Under the pieces are notes generated by a model. That model was not told the DNA's origin. It saw only the letters and a list, made by a program, of their open reading frames with translations, and ran no database searches. Source: Cristatella mucedo (lineage: Eukaryota; Bryozoa; Phylactolaemata; Cristatellidae). Taken from it: 64,000 nt of DNA. The DNA lies in the NCBI GenBank assembly GCA_009760855.2, contig WPIO01000001.1:17213001-17277000 (forward strand), given 5' to 3'. The position numbers and the translations under genes were made by a program. Below, piece after piece: positions 13,101 to 26,600 of this stretch; positions within the stretch are counted from its first letter, which is position 1, and each line of letters opens with the position of its first letter.

Positions 13101-15433
13101 CTAGCGATCGCATGCACACGTTAGGGTCGGCTATACCGAGGTTTGGAAGCTCTTTTAGTTTAGAACGCGTTGGTTCGCGTGACCTAAGACACTCGCCCAG
13201 GCGCGTGACCCTCTACAAACCGGCCGACAATAAGCTGTGGCTTTCGGTACTCATTTATGGCTGGGCGTATTTTAACCATACACCAATCTTGCATTCCAGT
13301 CTCCGGCAAATCACCGGGCGGGGCAGATACTTTCTTGATTGCAAGTCTAGTCGGGCCCCAAGGCACCTCCTAGCACCATCATCCATCACCTCGGATGACA
13401 GCATAAAAAAGGCCAACGTCTATGGAATGTCCCTGCCTGGGACTCGGTGGAGATCGCATAGCAGCAGTCTCGGAATGACAGCAGCAGTGGCCACCACCAG
13501 CTTTATTCCTGGTAATACAAAAGGCCCACCTGAGACAGGAGCCTCACAACGTTCGTCGAGAAATTGATTCGGACTTGGCATCAAAGATAGGATTCGTGAC
13601 CTTGCACTCATGCAGGCAGTGTCTGGTCGAGCCGAGGCCTTCTATGAACTACTTACTATGCAAACTGGTGCGACCTATTCGGACACTGCCAGTGTCAACC
13701 GCAAAGGACGAACGTGCATTCAGAGTTTAAAAATATGTCAAGACTAGCATTCGAGTCTGCGAGCGACGATGGGTGAGGACTACCCCAACGACACCATGTT
13801 TTTCTATGTGACAGTCATTTGAGAAGCCTTTAAAGCAAGGGTATCACCGAGCTCGGTGCTTGATCTACTTATTTCACAAATTATGCTTTCCCTGCTACCG
13901 ATGTAATTGCCAAGCACAGCCTAGGGTCTCATTTCTATTTGAACGACATGCAGCTGTCCCTGCACTTTTACCCCTTCCTTCCTACCAGCAAATCAAACTT
14001 CTCAACTCCCTTGATGCATGTATTTCGGACATTCGCACTTGCATGGTAACAAACTTTCTCAAATTGAATGTCGATTCAACCAAACCACTAGCTATGAGCA
14101 AACGTGGTGGTGCTCAGAAATGGGAAAACCTATCCCTCAAAGTGTGCTCTGCCAGCATATCTCCTGTTGTATGTGCACGAAATCTGGGTGTCATGTTCCA
14201 AAATGACCTTTTACTGGACGACCACCTCAGCTCTACAGTCAAGTGTGCCTGCATTCAACTATACAACATTGCAACAATTTCGGGCAGGGATGCGGCATAC
14301 AAGCTGTCCGTGCATTTTGTGTCGTCCCATCTTGGCTTGTGTCAATTACTGCTTGCAGGTCTTCCAGCCTGTATATTAAGGCGTTTGCAGTGGTGGAAAA
14401 ACTCGGGGAGGGGTGGGGCCTGGCTTCTCCATAAAAAAATATAATTCATTTGTATAGTGCCCCAAGAGAACTAAATTTCTATTCAGGCGCTTCACATATG
14501 CCTCAGGGCTCGAGCCCACGACCTCAGCCAGACCTTAGTCGGGACGATCCCCTTAACCACTGGACCAACCCAGCTCGGCAACATCGTAGATCAGCATAGT
14601 ATCACCGACCAACACTGGCTTCCCATCAAGCAGGGTATCGACTTCAAGGTTATATCACTTGCCTTTAAGTTCCTTAATTATCTTGCTCCAGCCTAAGTAT
14701 CTGAACTATTTCAAAATCATACTAGGCAATGTACCACCAGGTCTTTTGACTCAAGTCGTTTAGCTATGCCTTGAATCAGCCTCAAATTCATTAGAGATCG
14801 TGCTTTTTTGTTTGCATGTTCCCAAAGCTTGGAATTTAGTCCCGAGTGACGTAATGGCATACCCTGACTTGACAGCATTTAAATAAATACTAAAATGGAC
14901 CTTTTAGTCTCAGCATATTCTGGATTTTTGTGAATTGAACTGTTTATGCTTATGCATCTGCCACTGTGCATGTTATCACTAACATCCTACTTAATGCTTC
15001 CTCTGCAGCATATATTGCTAGAAAGAGATTTAGCTCTCTGATATCTGTGAAAATGTTATTATTATTATGTTGAGAAAGAATTGGTCGCAATAGCGATGAC
15101 TGGTGAATTCATCACATAATTTTAATCTATTCGTTTCGGTAGTTCATTACACAGTCGGGGGGGGGGGCGTCGGCAGCTGCAGCTAATGATTCCTGATGAC
15201 ACAGTCGACCCAGAAGCACACCGGCTGGTCCGTCAGGGACACACACGGCTAGAGCACTAGCCTGAAGTTTCGATCGCGAATTGCGTTCTGGTCGCTGGAG
15301 GTCCCTATTGATTCTGACTGATGAATGTCTGCTGCATTCTGGTGCGTTTTGGTCAGGTGCTGCTTTGACAAAAGACTGTGCCTCCACCATGCTCAGTAGA
15401 AAATGACTTCTAAGTGTTGTTGTAAGCACAGTG

Positions 15434-15490
<57 letters not shown>

Positions 15491-18400
15491 ATACATACAC
15501 ATGTGCTCGCGTGCACACACACACACACACACACCGGTGCAAAGTTGGCATTTGGAAGCTTTCGCTTCCAACCAAAACTCAAAGCTGCACAATCTTTCAC
15601 TTCACTTGTGACTTCACTTGCCCTGTTTGGTAACCTGCAAATTCTTTTTGCAAGGCATCTGAGATTGTATACTTTATATGGTGCTGTTTGTAGCACCCTG
15701 GGCAGCAGCATTACCATTCTAAATTAAGTGCTGATATTCAGACATCGGCATGCTGCATAAACCAGTCGTACAGTATGCCTGCCATTGTGGCGATCCAGCC
15801 TTCTGCTGCTGTCCCACAGGCTGTTCTGGGTGAAAACGTGGAATGTTTGCATTTACATATTCTCTTAATTAATTTCTGCCACTCTGTGTTACCGCCTGCC
15901 TACCTTCAATGTGCCGGTACAGCAGCTGCGACTCGGCACCCATATTTCGGGGCACGTGGCAACGTCAGTATTTTTCGTGCATCTGAAGGACTGGCGCTCA
16001 TTGAATTTGTCGCGTTTACCATAAAGCAGTTTCGTTCAAAAGCCACTACAGCATGTTCCTAACTATGTGTAGATTCTGTAGATAGCATGCGCAAACGCCT
16101 TCACAAGCACCCACACACGAGTATATATGATTGGGTACGAAGGCACATACTTGATAGCATGTGTCCGTCGTTTGTGGAGGCATCTTCAATGCAGATGCAG
16201 ATCTAATTGAGATGCTGCTGCTTGCTGTTTTTGTAGCCAATGAGTATCTGGCCGACACAAGGGATTTGGTGGTGCTGCTCGTCACAAATGCCAGCATGCC
16301 CGACTACGTCTTGGTGCGGCGGCTGGTGGGTAGATGCCTGCACCTCGCCCAGGATTTCTACAGTAATACGAACTGGATTGAGCAGTACAGCGAACCCGGG
16401 ACAGACTTGTACTCAAATCTCGGTGAGCACGTGGTCCAGAAGTGAAGCCGACTAGCAGACAGCGCTGTCCAGCTCAGACACTCCTGAGAGTATGCTTGCT
16501 GCTGCCCTTGTGCTGCTGCTGCTGCATCCCATCCTCTCTCGGATCCGATTCGCAGATTCGGCTCGCCCCTCTGTAGCCCATGCAAAGCCGCGTGCTCAAG
16601 GATATGCTCAATCGAGGCATCAGCTCCAGTGAGCATATCCGCCATTCTCGACTGGGGGGGGGGGCACTAGCCTGACTGAGTACCCAAGATTATGGCGTAC
16701 TTTGCAGCCGTGTGAATGGTTGGTTCGTTTACGTGGCTGGCTGTGCGGTTTGAAAGTGTGCACGGCGCAATTAAGGGTAGCAGTGAGCAGCTTTTAGATA
16801 GCTTTATCCCAGTAGACCTGTACTTTTCCTTGTGTGCTTTGTTTGGCTGTGTACGATTGAGTGAGTGTTACTAAATGAGGGCTTCATTAACCTGAGCCTC
16901 TGAGTCTTCTGTGTGCTTTCGCATGCATATCTTAGCATGATATATAATTCATTTCATTTCATATATGTTTGCTGCTTTTGCATGCTTGCCTAAGCAGGAT
17001 ATCTTGTTTTTTTCCATTAGCTATTGCTTATTGCTTCTATTGCAATGAGTTGTAAAACACCTGAATAGAGATTAGGCTCACATGGGGTGCTAGAAAAAGA
17101 CTTTTTATGGTTATAATTATTATTCATGTTGGCTGTTTACACGTGCACACACACACTCACATGCACTCACGCGAGGACACACTCTATTCATGAGCACACT
17201 TACTCATGTATGCAATCGCTGCTGTATGCACTGATGCAAATATGTGTTTATGGATACTTATGCATAGGGTCGAGATCGGCAATTCCATAATCTAGATCTG
17301 CTTCCACAGAAGCTGTTTTGTGCTTGTTCGTGCCATTTTCTCATAATAGAACATATCGTAACTATAAGGTTCATTCATCAGCATCCAGTTTTCCTGGAAA
17401 TAGCACTTAATCGAGATGCAACCGGTCAACCTCCTACATGGCTATACTTTTGCCATGCAACATGTCATTTGTACGTGCCAAGCATGCTGCTAGCTTCACC
17501 TGCCTGCTCGACAGTATGGCAGCAGCATAACCTCTGCCTCTAGGTCGCAGGCTCTAGGTGGCTGGCAGTCCATCCTTGTGAGCAGCTCAGCTAACGCAGC
17601 GGAAGGAAACCCTTGCATGTGCAAGCTTGCTGGTGTTGCCACTGACGCATGTGGGCAGGCGATTCTCGGCTTTACCCCAGTGGCCTTGTTGCCAAGGCCA
17701 TTTCGATATTCGTGCATTAGCTGAATTGCAGCTGTAATTTGTCCTTGGGTCCTGGCTAACAGTAGCCTGTCTGTCCCAGTCTGGTTCTGTTGTGTTTAAT
17801 GACCCGGGTGACAGAATCGTTTGTGAGCGACTGCCAGGGTGGGGAGCTCGTGCAACTCTATCATACGCCTCCGATGCTACCGCCGATGTCCACCTAAACA
17901 AGCTATGCTTCTCACTTTTTATTTGCGATATGAGAATTGGGACTGTGTGCCAGAAGCTTATGAGGCTTTGCATGTCCTTAACGGTGGGCTGCCAAGTGCA
18001 GCACCTATTTAGTCTTGTAGCCTTTCCAGACCACATAACGGTGGCATATGCTGCACATAAATACGATTGGGGTAGTATATGGGATACATTTTGCTTGCTG
18101 TACATGTAAATGGGTCCATGTTTGTTTGCGTGTGCTTAGCAGCATGCTGTCCGCCATTTCCTAGTGCTATTACAGCAGAGCCAACTAAAGTCTTGTTTAC
18201 CTTTTAGGTGAAAGAGGTACTACCATACCGGTTGATAACAGTCCGTGCTTAAGTGATCCGAGGTAAAGTCGATGCACGGCATCAGCTTCGATTAAAGCGT
18301 TGAGTTGATTGTTGCACCTAAGGAATTCTACTGTAGGTCCTGCACGTGCCTGCTCGTATACAGGTGCCTGTGCACTTTGATGCTATGTATGCTACCGTCT

Positions 18401-20557
18401 GTACGACCAGAATGTGAATTCGGATCTTGGCCTAAGTGCCAGAGGCCTCGGGCCCGCATTTGATGAGAGATCATCAGAGTTTCTGCATTAAACCACGTAG
18501 CTGTGCTACTACATAGAGGCAACATACTTATGTGCTGCGCTTTTATTTTTTTTTCATGTATGCCCACGTGTGCAACCAACAGTGGGACGAATTTAAACAA
18601 CATTCTCTATTCCAAAAGACCGTTCAAATTGACTAGCGGCTTCAGAAGTGGCCAGGACAAAGTAAAACCTGAACCGAATGGTAAGAGATCTGGGTCGTGG
18701 GTAAAACCACTACTTTGCTTTGCTGCTATTTCTTGCTAACAAGGTTAAGTGATGCAGCCACATTTAACTCGAGTCACTGAGCTGATGATGTACACTGCCT
18801 CTCGGTGGCATTGTTAACTATGCATTAGCACTTGCCAAAGCACTCGCTAGCCATTCAGTGATTTACGGCTCTTTACTTGCATTTGAAAACTTGCTGAGTC
18901 AGTGTTGATGGTGCAGGAGGTAAGTGCTCCCTAGCTTATTACGACCGAGGTCGTAGGTTCGAATCTTTCAGTGGGTGATCCTATATTACCAACTGCAAGT
19001 GGTGGTGATAGCCGTTAAGGCTCTTCAGCTGCCATGTACAAAAGGGGCTGTTAAATCTGCTAACATTTTTTCCACCATATGTAACACAGAGCATAAAAAA
19101 CAGATTTAGTTCTGCTAGGCTTAGGGTGTTATGGAAACATCTTATTATTATTATTATTATTATTATTATGTTTAATAATATTATTATTGTTCCACAGACA
19201 GTCCCAAGGAGTCAACCGAGGATCGCCCTTATGTACGTGCATTAGTTGTCTGTTATAAAGAGTTTCGACCTGTGACAGCAGTTGATCTTAGTAACAGCTC
19301 CTCAGCAAGCTCAGAAGCAAGCCATGGAGCTCTTTTTAACCTAATCTGTGAGACCCTTTTAGGAGTGTGGGAAGCTGCAGAGATACATCCAGGAAGGCCA
19401 AATTGTAATCAGGCCATCTTCACTTTCATTATCATTTTTGTTATCTTAATCGCCATAGCCCTCACGTGACTCTTGGTATTTCGGCTTTAGGATTATCGGT
19501 GGTTCGATGTTGCTTAATGTTTCTGACGAGATAAATCAGCGATCTCGTTTGCCAGCTGCTGCAAAACTCAGTTGCAGCAGTCAGTATGGTGATCCAAGTT
19601 CCAGCCAACTGAACTCTCAAAAAGAGAAATTGCGAAGTTGCGATGTGTTGCTGAACTGTTCAGTGCAAATTTCAGTTAACGGCATATGTATAGCCATCTT
19701 TTTCCTTCTTCTTGGATTGCCAAATGAAGTCTTTTGAGGGCTACTGGCCCTAGCTATTGCTTAGCTGCAGTGCAATCGTGCAGAGCAGCATGCTGTTCTG
19801 CCGTGATCTTTGCTAACTCGTGCAGGCAGCTATGACTTCTACATAATAATGAAATACCCTGATGCTAGCATCTAAAAAAAACCTGGGAAATTTGAGTCTG
19901 GCTCGTGGCGTGCAGATTTGTTTTGCAATGTCATCTTGCCATCTTACGGGAGAACTGCTGCTTTCGTCAAATGTCAATGACTGATTTTGTTTGACACATC
20001 GGAGTGGCCTGCACAGTGCTTTCCCTCGGACCCCAATGCATAAAGCCTACACACTGTCGTGCCTGGCTTTGTAGGTGTGGGTCCGCAGGGAGAGCGGAAA
20101 GGCAAGTGTAGTCACGGTGGAGCGGAGGACAGCAGCGCCGTGCTGGAGCCGATGGGCGGTATCAACAAGGAGTCGTTCGACGAGTGGCTCTCTCCGCACA
20201 GCTTCTATCACGGAGAAGCCAGCAAGATGGCCACTCTTGCGACCGTGAAGTTTTTCATTGATCCAGGTCTGGAAACGATACAGCAAACGAGGCCTTGGTT
20301 CGCCTGGGTGCTTTGTTCAATTGTGCTTATGCATGCTGACACTGTCCATGTCACCTCTAACCGTGTTGTGCTTGTTGCCATTGAGCATGCTGCCATTAAC
20401 CCACTCGATCATGCTTCTTTTGCTGCAAATGTCGTGCCTAGAAATAGATTAAGTTCTCTGAAGGGCGATATACAAATGCACTAGTGCTATTATTATTATT
20501 ATTTAAGGGATTAATTTAGAAAGTGCTTGGGCTGCATTTTGAGTGCCATTCTTTTTT

Positions 20558-20634
<77 letters not shown>

Positions 20635-23600
20635 TTCTCTTCTCTCTCTCTTCTCTTTCTCTTCTCTCTCTCTTCTTTTTCTCTTCTCTCTCTCACACTT
20701 CTCTCCCTTCTCTCTCTTTCTCAGTCTCACTGTCTCTCTTGTGATGTCTGCTGAAAACCAAGCGAAATGTGCCGAAAGTGCTCCTGTCCTGCCCTGGCTA
20801 CTTCTATTCGGTCTTCCATTGTCAACACACAGCAGCCACTGCAGGGGTGAGGAAATGGAAAGCTGCACACGCGAGGGCAAAAGGGATGCTCGCGGATTTC
20901 TCATCGCTTGGAGCTGGCTCGATAGATGGCTGACTCGGACACAAATTTACTGCTGACCGCGTCAGTTTCCACTAGGAGGCTAGTTAGAAGGCTGGTCTGA
21001 AAGTGCAGCTTGGCTAGCACTCCCTACTCGCTCGTTCTCCAGCTCCTCCTGTTATGCGATAGCTCACCAATCATCTGCCGGCCGGCCGCGGGGCTGGGGT
21101 TGAGGTGGCGTTGCTGAAGCTTGATGCAAAGGCTACATTGCAGAAGCAAGCTTAGCAGTGCTTAGAGCTTTCCTGCAGGACCTACCCATAAGTTGGTGAC
21201 AGCCACTTGCCGACCTGGCTTTGCTGACGTCGGTCACATGACTCGTGGCCGAGTGTTGGCTTGCTAGTATTACAGCGGTTTGCCTTGAGCTTGCCGTGTT
21301 GCTCATATGTTCAGTCAATTGGAATGCTACCGCCGATCGCCTTGCCTGAGTGTGCCTCTTTGTAGTTGGCATGCAGCTCAAATTTTCTGTGCCAGTCGTC
21401 TCTCTGTTGCTTGCACTAATTTGAAATCAGTTGGTGGTTGGACACTCAGTTTGTATATATGTAAAGTGCCTAAAAGGAAATTGAGTTCTCTGAGGGCGCT
21501 TTATCAAGTGTGTTATTGTTATTATTATACAGCGAAAGTCTGGCACCGGTGTCCTGCTTCTGTCACCACCTGCAATGAGTTTGCATCATTTTAAGTCTCA
21601 GCGAAAAACGTATCTGCTCCATCCAGCTATTTCTGCAGCTCTGTGAACTGTGAACTTGTCTTTTTTGCCCGGTGTGCTTTGAATGCTTACCTGTATGCAC
21701 TCCTGAGCATGCTACTAACCAGGCGTCCTGATTACCAGCGACTGATTTCTTCTTGCGTGTTTTTGCATGCCTTTACAAGACTGATACAGAGGTGGTTATT
21801 GACACTCGTTACTCGAAACTAAATCATCGAGTTGTAAAGCATGTGGATTGAGATTTAGTTCTTATAGGATCCTATATAAACTCCTTATTATTATCATCAT
21901 TATTATTATTATTTTGCATGTTTCTGGTCAGCTTATGCCTTTGCTGTCAGTTTAAAATTGCATTCAGCCCTTAAAAACCGTGACTGGAGTGTGCACCTCA
22001 GCTGGGTGCACTGCAAAGAAACGTAGCTCCATTGCCAGGAGGATGCTATCACAATTCGCTCAAGTGCTCTAACACTCAAATTCCGTTTTTTAGGATGCTG
22101 TGGGTGTTGATTTCCTAGAATAGTGACATTCTCATAAAACTGACGTTCTTTGAGGCTATCTTTGGTTACCTTAAGGAAGTATCATCTAACTGCCTGGGTG
22201 TAGGGGCGGAGCTAAGTAGCAGCACCTGCCTGCCTATTCGCAAGCACGGCAGCAACTGTGATAACTACTGAGTGTATCTCCATCAAGCCAAACACTGCAA
22301 TTGGTTCGGCAGTAAAGAAGCACCGGTCGTGGAAGTTACCTGAGATTGGTGGATCTTGTGTGGTTACCAGTTCAACAGCCTTGCCTACTTCCAGCTATTC
22401 TAAGGTTGATTTGGGTACAGCTAGAAGTGCCAGAAAATGTCTAGCGGCTTTTTTTTCTAATGATGCCTAATTCGAGGGCTGGATAGTAGCCATGTGGAAC
22501 CAGTGGTGTAGTGGAGCTTTCGGAAAAAATACCGACCGACGTAAGCTGCAACTTCCGGTAGCTTGCTGCCACTCCATCCGGTAATTATTAGATGAGTCAA
22601 TGCAGCCGTGCGTCTGCCAGCCATCGGCAGATTAAATACGGTCCTCAAAGAGCTTCCTGTTTGCAAGTCTGTTGGCATCTACCAAGGTGTTTCCTGCACT
22701 TCGACGTCCGTGCCATTTGATCTGATAACTGTAGAGAGAAATGGAACTTGGACAATGCAGCAGCCAGTCTAACTCATAGTAAACGTCTGGGGGAGCTAGT
22801 AAAAGCCACGCGAGCTCTGTCTAACCAGCTATGATGTATTGCATTGGCAGTGCCTTTCACTGCTGACAATCAGCCTTGTGTGGTCACTGTCATGATTATG
22901 AGATCGTTATTCGTGCCAGCAAGCTCGTCCGGGCAAAGGAACGACGTACGACAGTGTGACAATGTTGAGATTGCAGCACTTAGTTCCTCGTTTTCGGCTC
23001 CACACTTGCTGGTCAGTCAGTCTTTGATGGAGTAGACAGAAAAAGCAGCTAGTAAATAGCCTGTAAAGCTCGCGTGACTTTGTAATCAAGCCGTCAATAA
23101 AAGGAGCAGGCCGTTGCCGCTCCTGCGAAAGTACTGTCAAATCAGACAGTGGCCGGAGGAGCTGATGCACCTCAAGCACTCGGACACGTGGCGGCCCGTG
23201 TGCTAACCGGGCCCTGTTTTTGAGCAGCAGCCCAGTGCCTTGCAGCCACCGTGGCACTCACTGCAGCACCGTGTGGTGTGGCGCTGTCTCTCCTCGGAGC
23301 TGCTGATGCTGACGTTTGCAGTGAAACCGCCAGACTCGGCTCGGCTTCTGTGCGGCCAGGCGTGCCTTTGCCTAAGTTGGGCCAGCCCGAGCAATTCGTT
23401 AAACTGGTAGCCAGTCGGCTGTGCTCAGTGTAATCAAGGTCATCTTGAGTCATGACTCCCTTACCCTGTGCCACCACTACCACCCACCCTCTCCTTCTAG
23501 CTGACACCGTGGACATCCGAAGGTGTAGGTGGGCAGATTTGACTCCCGGAATCCCTTTTGATCTGGCACTAGTCCGGCCGTTATCTGCTACTCTCGAGCC

Positions 23601-26600
23601 ATTTCGGGCCGGCTCTCTGCTGGGCTGACGGCCACCGAAAGCTGCCCTCGGCATGCAAGCAGCTCTCAGTGCAGTAGCGTGCTGGGATAGCCGAGTAATG
23701 CAGCCACCTTCCCTACCTAATTATACAGCATTTTTTGTTGGACTGCTTTCTCACGGTGGCTCACTGGTATGCTTGCTGAGGGTCTGCCTTTAGTCTGTCT
23801 TCGGAAGGCAACCTGGAAGCGCTGTGCGACTGCTTGCATTCTGCCGGAACTCCCCCCCCCACCCTGTTAGCAGTCATCGGACTTCCCGGAAACGCTCCAC
23901 CGGACTTCACAGCTGCACAGGAGGATAGTTGGGCGACAAGACCCTTCGGTTAAGCTTCGAAGTGCTTCATCAGAGGAGAAGAGGAGGAAAGGGAGGGGCC
24001 ACCATTACCTTCTTTCTTTACTGACAATTAAGACAAATCTGCCGGACGGTTTGCAAGCTCGCTGCAAGTTGCCGTTTTTAGTGGGTCTATACTTTTTCGA
24101 ATGGGTCGACCCTATTTTCCGAACAGCCCAAGAGACAATGCACTGAGGCAGGCCTGAAGACACGCACCGGGCTTCTCTCTGTAAATTAGTTCCAATGTTA
24201 TTTTCAAGGGGTTGAAGAGCCAGCCTGGTGGCACGCCTTGCGTGTGCAGTTTTAGGGTCTCTTTCTACAGAGGATGTGTCAGGAGGAACATTTTTAGGGC
24301 AGCTGCCGTAGTTTTACCAGGGGGTGCTGGTGGAGGTGGTGATGGGGGCCTGCAGAGGTTGGTGGTGGACGGTGGGTTCGCTACAGAAACCTGCTGCCGG
24401 GAGGCTTGCGAGTGTGCTGCTTCTGCTTCTGCACACGCCTCCGACCGGGCCTGGCGGAGACAGAGGCTGTCCAGAAGGTGCTGCCTGGGCACCCAGATCC
24501 AAGTTGGACTCTTGAGATAAGGCCGCAGTCATTTTAAAGTCCCGTTACCTGCAGAAGTCGCCAATTCGCTCAGCTGTGAAGACCACCACTATGTCCCGTG
24601 TACCAAGCCTCCTCTAAGGATCTTAAATATTCAGCAGAGTTGTTCTTGGTTATGCTAGCACGGAGCTACGGTCCAGCCAAATCGGCCAATAGCTGCTCAA
24701 TTAGCTGCTACAGCTCCTCTTTTATATTAAATTTTTTATTAAATTGTATTAAATTTCTATTAAAGATATTAAATTAAATTTATGATAAAATTAGCTGCTA
24801 CAGCTCCGTAATCGCAGCTTTCTGCTCACAGCCTCGTTTTCATTATAATGACAGAAAAGCTTTCTTGTTTTCATTATAATGACTGTGAATACTGCAAAGT
24901 ACCGGCGGTCCATAAGGATAAACATTTCTTTATCAGTAGCGTAGCTAAAGATGACTGACCATCTGTAGAAATTCTGGTGCCAGACCTCTAAGTCTTTTTA
25001 AAACTTTAGGCACATTTTCACGAAAGCGCCTCAGTTCTCGGCTCGCGGTTCGGACAGGCATATCAATGTATGAAGTCACATTGCCATGACTTTCGGTCAA
25101 GCCCAGTAAAAGTCGAGGTCCAGTCCCTCCTTGAAACATTTCTTGCTACCGGCCTAAATTTTGCGTATTCGTTCTCGATTGCTGTCGTGCTCCGTCTGTC
25201 CAATTGTCTTCAGGCTTTATGGAATCTGCTGGAACTGCAGCTGCCTACTGCTTTTCAGATGACACACTTTTGAGATAGACTGTCGCCTGTTCTTTGAGTG
25301 TATTGGTAGCTGCATTATGTTCGCCCGGTCATCAGCTGCTGCCCCACGTGTCTTCATCTGCAAATATGCAAAGCCACGAGTACCTGGCTTAGGTTATACC
25401 GGATATTCGCGGGTATTGCACTCAACACCACGGTCACTTTCGGCACGAAATTGGTAGCCAATAGCAATCAACTGTCAGCCCCGATAAGCTTTTATCACTT
25501 GGTGCTGCTATGGGCTTCGTAACCCATGCTACCTTGACCACTTCGAAACACTCGTTTCGGATACCTGGCACTGAATGGTGGCATGCGACTTCCATTGTCG
25601 TGCCCACCGTAGTAGTGGTTGCCTATATGACAGCCTAGAATTGATTTTGTTGGCCAAGCTCCTGAGAACCTTCACCTTTACCATAAGCTGACTTCTGGGT
25701 GAGTGAAAATGCTTTGGTCCACTTTATCTTCTGCGTCCAATTTCAAACCACATGAATTGCATTCACTTTCGCTCGGCAGATTGCTGGCCACATTGCTCTT
25801 TCCATCATTGTATTAGTCTGGTGATGCTACGATCTCTGGATATGTATCTGCAGCACTGTACAGATCTTGCTTTGTGTATTTAATTTCGTACAAGCCTAGT
25901 TATGCATCGTAGTTACTACTTATCGAGAGCCGACTTAATCGCTACCATAGCCTTAAGATATCATAGCACCGGATAGGACAGAAGGAAGGTGTTGCCTTGC
26001 TGGCATTGTCAGCAATCAGAGTGGCTCGCCGGCAGCACGGGCGCTGGCACTCCGATCAAAGCAAGGTTCTCAGATGGCAGCTGCTACTGCGAAGACAGCT
26101 CCAAACCGATTCCTCGGTGTCGCTTGAAAGCTTGAAGCACATTTAGTGTATAAAATACTCGTTGCTCCCGCCTTTGATTTGCATCCTAAATTTAGGCAGC
26201 TACAGCAAGTTTCAATCAACTGGACGCCTACCTCTCCATCTGAGCCGATTTGGCCTATTAAGAGACGATCGGCAGTAACCTATTTTCTCGGTGAGAGATG
26301 GCTTGTAGCTCCGTGGAGTTACAAGCTCTGCCTACATTGAATTAGACACAGTATTGGTTTTTTCACTTCCAACCTAGCTCCAGGCCACTGACGAGATAAT
26401 ATAGTATCACGACAAAAGCAGCACTTAAAACCAGCAAACGTGATAAAAAATAACGCAGCATACTAAGTGTGTGTCCCAATAATGGCTTCCTGTATCGTCG
26501 CACGCAGACTAGGATAGCATTCCTAAAGGGAACGGTTGTTTAAAGAAGCCCCTTGATAAGTCCTCTTACATCCAAGCAGGAGCATAGCAGGCAACACTGG

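Larger units (their letters stand above)
7862..16236 (+). other. Intron 2 of VWA7-like gene
   Basis: An 8.4-kb GT-AG intron, the largest here. It holds LINE tails, the (TGTGC)n array at 10808-11100, an 11-bp hairpin at 11820-11848, an old LINE copy split by a SINE at 13885-15072, and two (CA)n tracts. The direct join of exon 2 to exon 3 reads through the family motif without a gap, so no coding exon seems to be missed here. Other open frames in the intron are unrecognised. Confidence 0.75.
18681..20074 (+). other. Intron 5 of VWA7-like gene
   Basis: GT-AG intron of 1394 bases holding a SINE-B copy (18905-19065), a LINE tail with (TTA)n (19075-19171) and no convincing exon. The open frame at 19272-19469 ends in a hydrophobic stretch but has no family match. 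Confidence 0.7.

Noticed and set aside
15127-15717. 196-codon minus-strand open frame
   Set aside because: A large part is the Val/Cys translation of the (CA)n tract; no homology.
20503-20956. Ser/Leu-rich and Glu/Arg-rich open frames
   Set aside because: Translations of the TC tract; no start context, splice support or homology.
22258-22470. Open segment after CGGCAG in the right phase for a VWA exon
   Set aside because: The translation (TVITTECISIKPNTAIGSAV...) shows none of the VWA strand or metal-site features.
23172-23654. 160-codon minus-strand open frame
   Set aside because: Lies antisense within the VWA7-like gene, Ala/Arg/Ser-rich, no domain.
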